Shown: positions 11,592-20,030 of the stretch, in pieces
How the letters are laid out: every line of letters starts with the position of its first letter
Numbering within the stretch: position 1 is the stretch's first letter
From: Ancylobacter novellus DSM 506
GTDB taxonomy: Bacteria; Pseudomonadota; Alphaproteobacteria; Rhizobiales; Xanthobacteraceae
Direction: 5' to 3'
DNA: 64,000 bases
NCBI RefSeq assembly: GCF_000092925.1
Contig: NC_014217.1
Coordinates: 992,001 to 1,056,000, forward strand
Program-made: the position numbers and the translations under genes
Notes under the pieces: model-generated
What the model was told of the DNA's origin: nothing
Database searches by the model: none
Seen by the model: only the letters and a program-made list of their open reading frames with translations

Positions 11592-13733
11592 ATGCCCGCA
11601 ATACTAATAATCGACGACAGTTCCACGAATCGGCGCATCTACTCGGTCCTTGCGCGGCGGCTTCAAGCGGATGTCTGGGTGCGGACGTTCGAGAATGGCC
11701 AGAAAGCGTTGGATTGGCTGTCGGACAACAGCGCCGATCTGATCATCACCGACTACAAGATGCCGCAGATGACCGGCGCCGAGCTGGTCGCGGCCGTGCG
11801 TGCGCTGCCGCGGCATCGCGACGTGCCGATCGTGGTCGTCACCGCCTATGACGACCGCAATTTCAGGGTCGCCTCGCTGGAGGCGGGCGCCACGGATTTC
11901 CTGCTCAGCCCGGTCGACCATGTCGAGTTCCTCGCCCGGGCGCGAAACCTCCTGAAGCTGCGCGCCCAACACCTGCTGATCGCCGAGAAGGCGGAGCTGC
12001 TGGAAATAAACCTGAACGCCAAGGACCTGCTGCTGCGCGAGAGCCGCGAGGCGCTGGCGCAGGTGATCGACACCGTTCCCGCCTTCATCAGCGCCGCCGA
12101 CCTCGAAGGCCGCTGCGTCCTCGTCAACGCGCAGCAGGCCGCCTCCATCGGCAGGCAGCCGGCCGACCTCGTCGGCCAACCCGTCGAGGCCCTGCTAGGA
12201 GAGGAGCGCGCGCTCATCAGCCGCCGGCTCGATCAACTGGTGCTCAGGACCAGCCACGCGCTGGCCCCGCGGGAGGAGGAGGTGACCACGCCGGCAGGCG
12301 AGCACCGCATCTACCTGACCAGCAAGGCGCCGCTCCATGATGGCGCGGGCCGCATCACCAGCATCCTCACCACCTCGATCGACATCACGCAGCGCCGCGA
12401 GGCCGAGAAGCGCCTCGAATATCTCGCCAGCCACGATTCCCTGACCGGGCTGCCGAACCGGCTGATGCTGCGCGATCACCTGCGCCGCGAACTCGCCCGC
12501 GGCCGCCGCGGTGACCAGAATTTCGCGCTGCACTTCATCGACCTCGATCGCTTCAAGGCGATCAACGACGCCCATGGCCATCACCGCGGCGACCGTCTGC
12601 TGCAGAACGTGGCCGACAGCCTCACGCGTCTGGTGGGCCCCAGCCATACGGTGGCGCGGCTCGGTGGCGACGAATTCGCGGTCCTCCAGCCGGATATAGA
12701 CGGGCCGGAGGATGCCGAGCGGCTGGCCCGCGCCATCCTGCATATGCTGACCGATGAGGACGCTGGTCCCTCGGCGCCGCGGATCGGCGCGAGCATCGGC
12801 ATCACCGTCGCTCCACTCGATGGCGCCGACCCGGACGAACTGCTGCGCAACTCCGATCAGGCGATGTATCTGGCGAAGTCGCTGGGCGGCAACACCGTGC
12901 GCTTCTTCGCCGCGGACATGGCGCCGCGCGCCACCCAGAGGGCGCAGATGGAGGGCGAACTGCGCGACGCGCTGAAGCGTCGCGACTTCGTTCTCTACTA
13001 CCAGCCGCTGATCGATTTGCGCCGCAATGCGGTCATCGGCGCGGAAGCGCTGCTGCGCTGGTCGCATCCGCAACGCGGCGTATTGGCGCCGGGCGCCTTT
13101 CTCGGCCTTGCGGAAGAGAGCGGCCTGATCGTGCCGATCAACGAATGGGTGCTGCGGGAAGCGTGCCGGCAGGGCGCGCAATGGCGCGGGGCAGGCCTCG
13201 GCCCGTTGCGCATCGCCGTCAACCTTTCGCCAATCCAGTTCCGGCGCCAGCAGGTCGGCGAACTGGTGCGCGACGTCCTCGAGGACAGCGGCTTCCCGCC
13301 CGATCTGCTCGATCTGGAGCTGACCGAGGGCATCCTCATCGACTATGACGAGACAGTCACCGAGCAGATGCATCTGTTGCGCTCGCTCGGGGTGAGCCTG
13401 TCAGTGGACGATTTCGGGACCGGCTACTCCTCGCTGAACTACATCCGCAATTTTCCGTTGCACCGTCTCAAGATCGATCGGTCCTTCGTGAAGGACCTTG
13501 CCAACGATCCGCGGGCTCTGGCCATCGTGCGGACCATCATCGATCTCGGTCATATCCTGAACTTGCAGGTCGTGGCCGAGGGTGTGGAGGAGGGCGCGCA
13601 GCTGGAAACCCTTCGCGCGGAAGGCTGCGACGAGGTGCAGGGCTACTATTTCAGCCCGCCGGTTCCCGCGGACGTCTTCGCCCGCTGGCTGGCGCAGCGT
13701 GACGGCGAGCGCGCCGTCGCCAGCGCCGACTAG
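11592..13733 (+). CDS. RpfG-like receiver fused to PAS-GGDEF-EAL (c-di-GMP response regulator)
   Basis: A 713-residue protein. Residues 1-125 form a CheY-type receiver with Asp54 in ITDYKMP. Its end, GATDFLLSPVDHVEFLARARNLL, resembles the receiver of RpfG, but the usual Lys before Pro is Ser106. A PAS domain follows (about 152-268), then GGDEF (RLGGDEFAV, 358-362, intact) and EAL (GAEALLRW, 484-486; DDFGTGYSS later), so it could both make and degrade c-di-GMP. In Xanthomonas the partner of RpfC carries HD-GYP instead. A membrane hybrid kinase follows 12 bases downstream and an RpfF-like synthase lies beyond, so the receiver is probably the target of that kinase. Confidence 0.88.
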   Translation: MPAILIIDDSSTNRRIYSVLARRLQADVWVRTFENGQKALDWLSDNSADLIITDYKMPQMTGAELVAAVRALPRHRDVPIVVVTAYDDRNFRVASLEAGATDFLLSPVDHVEFLARARNLLKLRAQHLLIAEKAELLEINLNAKDLLLRESREALAQVIDTVPAFISAADLEGRCVLVNAQQAASIGRQPADLVGQPVEALLGEERALISRRLDQLVLRTSHALAPREEEVTTPAGEHRIYLTSKAPLHDGAGRITSILTTSIDITQRREAEKRLEYLASHDSLTGLPNRLMLRDHLRRELARGRRGDQNFALHFIDLDRFKAINDAHGHHRGDRLLQNVADSLTRLVGPSHTVARLGGDEFAVLQPDIDGPEDAERLARAILHMLTDEDAGPSAPRIGASIGITVAPLDGADPDELLRNSDQAMYLAKSLGGNTVRFFAADMAPRATQRAQMEGELRDALKRRDFVLYYQPLIDLRRNAVIGAEALLRWSHPQRGVLAPGAFLGLAEESGLIVPINEWVLREACRQGAQWRGAGLGPLRIAVNLSPIQFRRQQVGELVRDVLEDSGFPPDLLDLELTEGILIDYDETVTEQMHLLRSLGVSLSVDDFGTGYSSLNYIRNFPLHRLKIDRSFVKDLANDPRALAIVRTIIDLGHILNLQVVAEGVEEGAQLETLRAEGCDEVQGYYFSPPVPADVFARWLAQRDGERAVASAD

Positions 13734-13745
13734 GCGGGGCGCGGT

Positions 13746-16247
13746 ATGCCGGAGCATACAGCCCCGCGGGGCCGGATGATGGCACCTCTCCGCTGGATGG
13801 CGAGCCGGCTGCGCAACCGGCCCGACAGCGAGCACGAGATGAGCTTCAACCGGCTCGTCTTCGCCTTCATCATCGTCATCGTGCTGCTGCTGAACCGCAG
13901 AAGCGGCGGGGTCGACAACGCGCTCGACGTGATGGCGCTCTACATCCCGCTGGCGCTCGGCGTGCTCGCCCACATCCTCGTGTGGCCGGGCGTGTCGCGC
14001 GGGCGGCGGATCTTCGCGCTGCTGCTCGATTGCGGCTTCCTGTCCTGGCAGCTCCATCTGGGCGGCGAGATCGCCGCGCTGTTCTTCCCCATCTATCTCT
14101 GGGTGATCTTCGGCAACGGCTTCCGCTTCGGCCTCGCCTCGCTGTTCACCGCCATACCCGTCGCGACCTTGTGCTTCGCCGCGGTGGTCTGGACGACGCC
14201 GTTCTGGCGCCAGCAGTGGCATCTCTCGCTCGGGCTGCTGATCGGCCTCGTCATCCTGCCCGCCTATGCCGGAACGCTGATCCGCAAGCTGTCGGCGGCC
14301 ACCAAGGTGGCCGAGGAGGCCAGCCAGGCCAAGAGCCTGTTCCTGGCGAGCGTCAGCCACGAGCTGCGCACGCCGCTGACCGCCATCGTCGGCATGACCG
14401 GCCTGCTGCGCACCACGTCGCTGGCGAGCGACCAGCGCGAGATGATCGAGACGGTGGAGGTCGCCACCCGTTCGCTGCGCTCGCTCATCGACGGTCTGCT
14501 CGACTTGTCCCGCATCGAGGCCGGCCGCATGCCGGTGCCGAACGAACCGTTCGATCTCGTCGCACTGCTTCTGGATGCGCGACGGCTGGTCGAAGGCCAG
14601 GCGCGCGAGCGTGGGCTGAGCTTCGACATCCATGTGACGCCGCGCACGCCGCTCGGTCTCGTCGGCAGCCGCCAGCATCTGCACGAGGCGCTGGTCAATC
14701 TCGTCGGCAACGCCGTGAAGTTCACCCAGCAGGGCGGTGTGACCCTGGCGGTGGACGCCGAGCCGGCCGAGGATGGGCGGCTGTCGCTTGTCATCGAGGT
14801 GAGCGACACCGGCATCGGCATCGCGCCAGGCGACCAGGAACGCATCTTCGAGGATTTCACACAGGCCGACGCCAGCATCCTCAACAGGTTCGGCGGTACG
14901 GGCCTCGGTCTTGCGATCACAAGGCGGCTGGTCGCCCTCATGGGCGGCACCATCTCGGTCGACAGCGCACCGGGCAAGGGCAGCACCTTCCGCTTCCACG
15001 TCCCCGTCGTGCCCGCGAGCGAGGAGCCCTTGATCGCGGAGGACAGGCTGGGCCGGGCCGGTGCCGTGCTGGTCTGCCGCGACACGGCCCGGCTCTCGGC
15101 CGTGCTTTCAGCGCTCGCGGCGCTGCGGATCGAGCCTCTCATCGCCGATCCGCGCCTCGGGCCGGCCCGCATGTTCCCACCGCGGGCGGGTAACGCCATC
15201 CGGCTGCTGCTCGAGCCCGATATCCGCAATCTGCCCCTGCTGCCACCCGTCGCCGACGGCGCGCCGCCAAAGGCGCTGCTGCTGCATCCCGAGGCTGTAC
15301 AGGGGCTGCCGTCGCTCGAGATGCGCCGCCGCTATGCCAGCGTGCTCGGTGCCAATCCGACGGCGCTCGAGCTGCGCCGGGCCATGACGCTGGCGATACG
15401 GGGCGCCGCCGCATCGTCCGGGGAGGCGGTTCCCGTCCCGCCACCGGCGCCGCGCCGGCCGCGCCGCCTGCTCCTCGCCGACGACAACCGGGTGAACCAG
15501 CGGGTCTTCCAGCGCATTCTCGAAGGCGCCGGCCATTCGGTGCGGGTCGTGGAAACGGGGGAGCAGGCGCTCGACCTCCTGACGGACGGTGCCGACGCCT
15601 TCGATCTCGTGCTGATGGACTTCAACATGCCCGACATGGATGGGCTGGAGGCCAGCAAGCTCTACCGGATGATGTCCACAGGCGAGGACCGGCTGCCCAT
15701 CGTCGGCCTCACCGCCGATGCCACCGCGCTACGCGACAGCCGGTGGCGCGATGCCGGCATGGATGATTGCCTGATCAAGCCGGTGGAGCCCGCCGTGCTG
15801 CTGGCGGCGATCGACCGCCTGGCGCGGGGTGGCGCGCCCGTGATCATCTCCGGGTCGCGCAGCGTTCCCCGGCCGAGGCCCGCCGCCGGGCTTCCGACGC
15901 TGGACGAGGACGCCATCGAGAGCTTACGCCGTCTCGGCGGGCCGCAATTCGCGAACGAGCTGATGGAGGATTATCTCCACGATGCGGAGGTGATTATCGG
16001 CCGGATCGTCGCGACCGCGCGGCGCGGCGACCTCGCGGCGTTTCGCAACGAGGCGCATGCGCTGCAGAGCAGTTCGGCAAATGTGGGCGCCGTCGCCCTC
16101 AGCGCTCTGTGCGGGCCGTGGCGCGAGCTGCGCGCCGACGAATTGCGCGCCGGCGCCGACGATCTCGAACGGCTGGCCCGCCATGAGCTGATGCGCACGC
16201 GGGCGGCCATGGCGACCTGTTCCGAGCGCCTGAAGGGGCTGGGCTGA
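13746..16247 (+). CDS. RpfC-like membrane hybrid sensor histidine kinase
   Basis: An 833-residue protein. The N-terminal 180 residues hold about five membrane helices with very short loops. Then come HisKA with the phospho-acceptor in SVSHELRTP (His205), HATPase (GNAVKF, DTGIGIA, GGTGLGL), an inactive receiver-like spacer (about 437-555), a receiver with Asp625 in LMDFNMPDMDG and a C-terminal Hpt-like domain (about 718-830, candidate His771 in EAHALQSSSANVGA). This is the domain order of RpfC, the DSF sensor. Position between the c-di-GMP regulator and the rpfF-like gene supports a DSF-sensing role. The Hpt is somewhat divergent (QSSSANVG). Confidence 0.85.
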   Translation: MPEHTAPRGRMMAPLRWMASRLRNRPDSEHEMSFNRLVFAFIIVIVLLLNRRSGGVDNALDVMALYIPLALGVLAHILVWPGVSRGRRIFALLLDCGFLSWQLHLGGEIAALFFPIYLWVIFGNGFRFGLASLFTAIPVATLCFAAVVWTTPFWRQQWHLSLGLLIGLVILPAYAGTLIRKLSAATKVAEEASQAKSLFLASVSHELRTPLTAIVGMTGLLRTTSLASDQREMIETVEVATRSLRSLIDGLLDLSRIEAGRMPVPNEPFDLVALLLDARRLVEGQARERGLSFDIHVTPRTPLGLVGSRQHLHEALVNLVGNAVKFTQQGGVTLAVDAEPAEDGRLSLVIEVSDTGIGIAPGDQERIFEDFTQADASILNRFGGTGLGLAITRRLVALMGGTISVDSAPGKGSTFRFHVPVVPASEEPLIAEDRLGRAGAVLVCRDTARLSAVLSALAALRIEPLIADPRLGPARMFPPRAGNAIRLLLEPDIRNLPLLPPVADGAPPKALLLHPEAVQGLPSLEMRRRYASVLGANPTALELRRAMTLAIRGAAASSGEAVPVPPPAPRRPRRLLLADDNRVNQRVFQRILEGAGHSVRVVETGEQALDLLTDGADAFDLVLMDFNMPDMDGLEASKLYRMMSTGEDRLPIVGLTADATALRDSRWRDAGMDDCLIKPVEPAVLLAAIDRLARGGAPVIISGSRSVPRPRPAAGLPTLDEDAIESLRRLGGPQFANELMEDYLHDAEVIIGRIVATARRGDLAAFRNEAHALQSSSANVGAVALSALCGPWRELRADELRAGADDLERLARHELMRTRAAMATCSERLKGLG

Positions 16248-16252
16248 AACAG

Positions 16253-16283
16253 GCCCTCGGCGGCCGCCAGGACCGCCGAGGGC
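16253..16283. terminator. Bidirectional hairpin between the kinase and the rpfF-like gene
   Basis: A perfect 11-bp stem (GCCCTCGGCGG at 16253-16263 and CCGCCGAGGGC at 16273-16283) with a 9-base loop lies exactly between two convergent stop codons. No U-tract is present on either side, so it may act mainly as an mRNA end stabiliser. Confidence 0.65.
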
Positions 16284-16292
16284 GCGGGAGCG

Positions 16293-17255
16293 TCATTCGG
16301 CGGCCGTGAGCATCGGCACGGGAGCCTCCAGGCCGGCTAGCCGCTTGTTCTGGGCGGCGCAGAGCCGGTCCATCTTGCGCAGGTCCGCCTCCGTCAGGTT
16401 CAGCGCGGCCTCGGCCCAGATGTCGACGACGTCGATCAGCTCTTCCAGCGTTACCGGATTCACCCGGCGGCGCGCCCGGTAGACCGCGAGATGGGCGTTA
16501 TGCTTGCGGCTGTGCCGGGCGATGTAGTCGATCGCCGCCTGCTGGCCCTGGCCGTCCTCGGCCAGCACGTCCACCACGCCCATTTCGTAGAGCTCCTCGG
16601 CGGTGTGGACCCGGCCGGAGAGGATCAGCGCCTCGGCCTTGGCCCGGTCCATCCGCCGCGACAGGAAGCTGTAGGCGCCCATGCCGGGGAACATGTTGAA
16701 CAGGATCTCCGGCAGGCCCATCTTCGCGCTGCGCTCGGCCACGATGAGGTCGAAGGAAAGGGCGTGCTCGAAGCCGCCGCCCAGCGCGTCGCCCTGCACG
16801 AGGGCCATCGTCACCACCGGCGAATCGAAGGCGACCGCGTTGCGGTGGATCGCCGTGACGGCGACATGGCCGTAATGGCGCATCGCGTCGAGGTCGCGGG
16901 TGCGGATGCGTTCCGCGAAATGGCCGAGGTCGCCGCCGAGATTGTAGATACCCGGCACGTCGGAGGCCATGACGAACCAGGAGAACGGCGCCGCCGCCAG
17001 CGGCAGGTCCGTGAAGCCGCGGGTGATCGCCGCCTGGAGCAGGCCGATGTCGCCCATCAACTCATGCGTGTAGGACGGCTTGCCGACCGGCCGCATGAAG
17101 CACCAGCAGATGGCGTTGATGGTATCTATATCCAGTCGGAGGTTGTCATAGCCGCTGGCGTGGATCGTACGCACCGCCTTCTCCCGAGCCAGGTCGCTGC
17201 AGTCGGTCGCAGCGTTGGCCTGAGAAGCGTCATTATTAAACGATATCAAAGACAT
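16293..17255 (-). CDS. rpfF: RpfF-like enoyl-CoA hydratase (DSF-family signal synthase)
   Basis: A 320-residue crotonase. From about residue 95 it follows RpfF closely: VMASDVPGIYNLGGDL, ALVQGDALGGGFEHALS, AERSAKMGLPEILFNMFPGMGAYSF. The two glutamates essential in Xanthomonas RpfF have counterparts Glu163 and Glu183, with the same 20-residue spacing. RpfF releases cis-2-unsaturated fatty acids (DSF) from acyl-ACP by combined dehydratase and thioesterase activity. The ATG at 17255 follows GGAGCGAGACT. It converges with the RpfC-like kinase. The product chain length cannot be read from sequence. An ordinary hydratase is less likely because of the NLGGDL and FPGMGAYSF signatures and the neighbours. 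Confidence 0.85.
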   Translation of the reverse strand: MSLISFNNDASQANAATDCSDLAREKAVRTIHASGYDNLRLDIDTINAICWCFMRPVGKPSYTHELMGDIGLLQAAITRGFTDLPLAAAPFSWFVMASDVPGIYNLGGDLGHFAERIRTRDLDAMRHYGHVAVTAIHRNAVAFDSPVVTMALVQGDALGGGFEHALSFDLIVAERSAKMGLPEILFNMFPGMGAYSFLSRRMDRAKAEALILSGRVHTAEELYEMGVVDVLAEDGQGQQAAIDYIARHSRKHNAHLAVYRARRRVNPVTLEELIDVVDIWAEAALNLTEADLRKMDRLCAAQNKRLAGLEAPVPMLTAAE

Positions 17256-17743
17256 AGTCTCGCTCCATGGGGGTGAGGTGAGGATAACCCTGCCCGGCGC
17301 ACGGCGGCGCGAGGGCAGTTCACCTCCCATTAGGCGCGGGCATGGGCGCGAGGGCCAGAAACTATTCCGGTCCGGCCCGTGGCAACTCGATAAATATTTT
17401 GGATGAGCCGTGTCCAAGTCGAGGAATAGAGGCGCCGATAACGCGCTCATGCATCAGGTCATGCGCGGGCTGGTTGATGTGCCCTTGGGACTTTCGACTC
17501 TGCGTCCAAGCGGTGCTGCGGCACTAGACTAGCTCTAGGGCGCGCATGCGGCGAGCAACTACTACACCTAGTGCGGGCATCTGGGTAGTGGCGTGCGGTC
17601 AGGTTGCACTGCACAAAAGCGCTTTCGCCGACCTGAAAAAATGGGCGCGGCCTAGGCCGCGCCCAATACCGCCTTGTCCCCGACAAGACGGACCCGGAAA
17701 ACTCCGGGATCGGAAGATGCGAGCCCATGCGAAGCCCGCGCGC
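17256..17743. other. Intergenic region upstream of the rpfF-like gene
   Basis: About 490 bases with no supportable gene. Part nearest rpfF (17370-17420) is AT-richer and probably holds its promoter. The far end carries the terminator of the CBS-domain gene. The short frames here lack ribosome-binding sites and protein-like composition. Confidence 0.45.
17636..17664 (-). terminator. Rho-independent terminator of the leftward CBS/sox operon
   Basis: A perfect 22-base palindrome at 17643-17664 (arms GGGCGCGGCCT and AGGCCGCGCCC) is followed, reading leftward, by ATTTTTTC. A G+C-rich stem plus U-tract is the classic intrinsic terminator. It lies about 80 bases after the stop of the CBS gene. Confidence 0.8.
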
Positions 17744-18139
17744 CTAGTGCGGCGGCGCGTCCCTGGTCGTCTCGAGAATGTCGATCAGGTCGAGAAAGCC
17801 GACGGCCTGGCCGCCCCTGGTCAACATCACCGTTTCGCAGTCGCTCGCGAGCGCGAGGCGCAGGATGGCGACGGGCGACGCCTCGCAATCGATCTGCGGA
17901 TAGGCGTCCATGCCGAGGCTCGCCTCGGCGAGCGCCGCGCGATGGTACGCCGCGCCGGCGATGGCCGTGATCAGCTGGGACCGGCCCAGCACGCCGACCG
18001 GGTGTCCTTCGGCACGCACGAGGATCACCGCGGGAAGGCCCGCGAAGCTCATAAGCGACGTGGCTTGCTCAACCGTCGCGTCCGCCGGCATCGTCACCGC
18101 TGGCGTTATTTCTTTCGGCCACAGGTCGAGTACGCTCAT
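17744..18139 (-). CDS. Tandem CBS-domain protein at the end of the sox operon
   Basis: A 131-residue protein made of two CBS motifs (residues about 5-60 and 72-125; SFAGLPAVILVRAEGHPVGVLGRSQLI and CETVMLTRGGQAVGFLDLIDILE). CBS pairs bind adenine nucleotides or related ligands and usually regulate a partner. It lies 40 bases after soxF on the same strand and is followed by a strong terminator, so it is probably co-transcribed with the sox genes. The ATG at 18139 is 7 bases from GGAGG, which is better than the TTG immediately before. Its function in sulfur oxidation is unknown. Confidence 0.8.
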   Translation of the reverse strand: MSVLDLWPKEITPAVTMPADATVEQATSLMSFAGLPAVILVRAEGHPVGVLGRSQLITAIAGAAYHRAALAEASLGMDAYPQIDCEASPVAILRLALASDCETVMLTRGGQAVGFLDLIDILETTRDAPPH

Positions 18140-18179
18140 CAACGTGCCTCCGCAGGAACATTGAATTCCTCAGTTCGCA

Positions 18180-19454
18180 CTATTGCTTAAATATACGACC
18201 CGTGACCTCATGGAACCATGCGTCATAATTGTCCGCGTTCTTATGACGCAGCTCGGATGTTTCCGTTTGACTTGAAACAAAGCTGGAGATTTCGGTCATA
18301 TTGCCCGCCGTGGCGGCATAGTCCCCCGAGGTCACGACGCTGTCGCCGGGGGCGAGGAGGCTCCAGCAGACGCTCGAATAGGCGCCGCCGGCGGGCTCCG
18401 TACCGAGCAGGCGGGCACGCAGCGCGGCCGCGACCACACCCGACTGGCTCACCGCGGCGGAAGCCGCTTTCGGGATCGGGCTCGCCTGCGCCGCATCGCC
18501 AAGCACATGGATGTCGCGAGCAAGGAGAGAGCCCATATCCTCGGGCCGGACGGGACAGAAGCCGCTCCGGTCGGCCAGCCCGGATTCCAGCGCGACGGTC
18601 CCGGCGGTCTGGGCGGGGATCACGTTCACCAGCGCGCAGTTGCGATAGGTCCCGAAGCCGGACCGGACCGTCATGGTGGCGGGATCGACCTCCTCGATCC
18701 CCTCATGGATCGAGGGCGGCAGCCACTCGATCATGCCGGGATAGTAGCGTTCCCATCCCTCGAGGAAGAGCGCCATCTTGGCGAACCGCTCCTTCGAATC
18801 GAGGATCACGATGCGGCAGCCGCCGCGTCCGGTGGCGCGCAACCGATGCGCCATCATCGAGGCGCGCTCATAGGGGGCCGGGGGGCAGCGCGAGGGATCG
18901 GGCGGTGGCAGGATGACGATCGTGCCGCCATCCGGCACGGTCGCGAGCTGGCGTTCGATCAGCGCGAACTGCGCGCGGCCGATCCAGCCGTGCGGCATGC
19001 GTTCGCTCGCTTCGCGGCTCCATCCGGGGACGCTGGCAAAGTCGAGGGCGATGCCGGGCGCCACGGCGGCCGCGTCGTAGGGCAGGGCGGTGCCGTCCTC
19101 CAGCTTGATGGTGCGGCGATCCGGGTCGATCCGTTTGGCGCGCGCCGGCACGAGGCGGATGCCGGCGCGGCGGGCGAGTTCGTCATAGCCGAACCAGATC
19201 GAATCCGCCGCGGCCATGCCGCCTAGCACCAGATTGGAGCGGCAGAGTGCGAAATATCCCGGCTCCGGCTCGACGAGCACGACGTCGAGCGCGCCACCCG
19301 GGCCCGCCGCCAACGCGCTCGCGAGCGCCGCACCGCCGAAGCCGGCTCCGACGATCGCCACCCTCGGCGGCGCGGCCCGCGCCACCGCCGGCATGGCGAC
19401 GACGCCCAGCGCGAGGCCGCCCAGCAGGGTGCGACGGCTGAGCGCCGTCGCCAT
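18180..19454 (-). CDS. soxF: SoxF, flavocytochrome c sulfide dehydrogenase-type flavoprotein
   Basis: A 424-residue FAD enzyme exported by Tat: LSRRTLLGGLALGVVA at the N-terminus. The dinucleotide fold VAIVGAGFGGAAL starts near residue 31, and CRSNLVLGG and SGFCPV contain the redox-active cysteine candidates of the FCSD family. C-terminal HVLGDAAQASPIPKAASAA is the second FAD motif. In Paracoccus SoxF stimulates thiosulfate oxidation and has sulfide dehydrogenase activity with a cytochrome partner; here no soxE cytochrome is adjacent. It lies 3 bases after the DsrE-like gene in the leftward sox operon. Confidence 0.9.
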   Translation of the reverse strand: MATALSRRTLLGGLALGVVAMPAVARAAPPRVAIVGAGFGGAALASALAAGPGGALDVVLVEPEPGYFALCRSNLVLGGMAAADSIWFGYDELARRAGIRLVPARAKRIDPDRRTIKLEDGTALPYDAAAVAPGIALDFASVPGWSREASERMPHGWIGRAQFALIERQLATVPDGGTIVILPPPDPSRCPPAPYERASMMAHRLRATGRGGCRIVILDSKERFAKMALFLEGWERYYPGMIEWLPPSIHEGIEEVDPATMTVRSGFGTYRNCALVNVIPAQTAGTVALESGLADRSGFCPVRPEDMGSLLARDIHVLGDAAQASPIPKAASAAVSQSGVVAAALRARLLGTEPAGGAYSSVCWSLLAPGDSVVTSGDYAATAGNMTEISSFVSSQTETSELRHKNADNYDAWFHEVTGRIFKQ

Positions 19455-19457
19455 CGC

Positions 19458-19979
19458 TCATCCGACCTTCATATAGGCGAAGCCCTTGCCCTGGAGAGCC
19501 GCGCAGGTGGCGACGCCCGAGGGAACGAAGGAGACGAAGTCCGCCTGCCTCGCGCGCGACAGGTCGAGCTGGTTCCGCTTGAAGGTGATCTCGCAGAGAT
19601 AGACCTTGAGCCCGTTCTTGGAGATCGCCTCGGCGCGCGCGAACAGCTCCGGCGGCAGCTTCTCGTCGGCCCACATCGTGCCCTCGAGATTGTCGAGGAA
19701 GAATTTGATGCCGCCAGCGTGCACCACGAGCACGATCTGCAGCGCGAACGGGTCCGCGCCATAGACCGAGTAGTGGTTGCCGATGTTGTTCAGCGTCTGG
19801 GCGAAGCGTTCGGGATCGCCATAGTCGCAATGGTAGAGACAGGCGACCTCGGCGTCCTTCTTGATGTCGTCGAGCGTCACTTGCGCGGGCGCAGCGGCGC
19901 TACGGTCGACGGCCAGTGCCGCGCCTCCGGCCGCCAGCCCCGCCATCACGGACCGGCGGTTGATCTCGATCATGGGCAT
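19458..19979 (-). CDS. Exported DsrE-like protein of the sox operon
   Basis: A 173-residue protein with a twin-arginine-like leader (INRRSVMAGLAAGGAALAV). The mature part has the DsrE/F-like alpha-beta pattern (FALQIVLVVHAGGIKFFLDN; LKVYLCEITFKR; FVSFVPSGVATCAALQGKGFAYMKVG). Candidate thiols are the Cys in KVYLCE and the Cys in VATCAALQG. DsrE-type proteins carry persulfide sulfur, so a role in handling sulfur released by Sox enzymes in the periplasm is reasonable, but this is inference. It sits between soxD and soxF. The start at 19979 has GGAGGAACGAC. Confidence 0.75.
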   Translation of the reverse strand: MPMIEINRRSVMAGLAAGGAALAVDRSAAAPAQVTLDDIKKDAEVACLYHCDYGDPERFAQTLNNIGNHYSVYGADPFALQIVLVVHAGGIKFFLDNLEGTMWADEKLPPELFARAEAISKNGLKVYLCEITFKRNQLDLSRARQADFVSFVPSGVATCAALQGKGFAYMKVG

Positions 19980-20030
19980 GTCGTTCCTCCTCTCGGCGGT
20001 TCCGGCTCGGGCGGCGTGCCGGCAGGCCGG

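Noticed and set aside
17459..17728. An 89-codon leftward frame upstream of the rpfF-like gene
   Set aside because: It spans the perfect terminator palindrome, has no ribosome-binding site and no protein-like composition.
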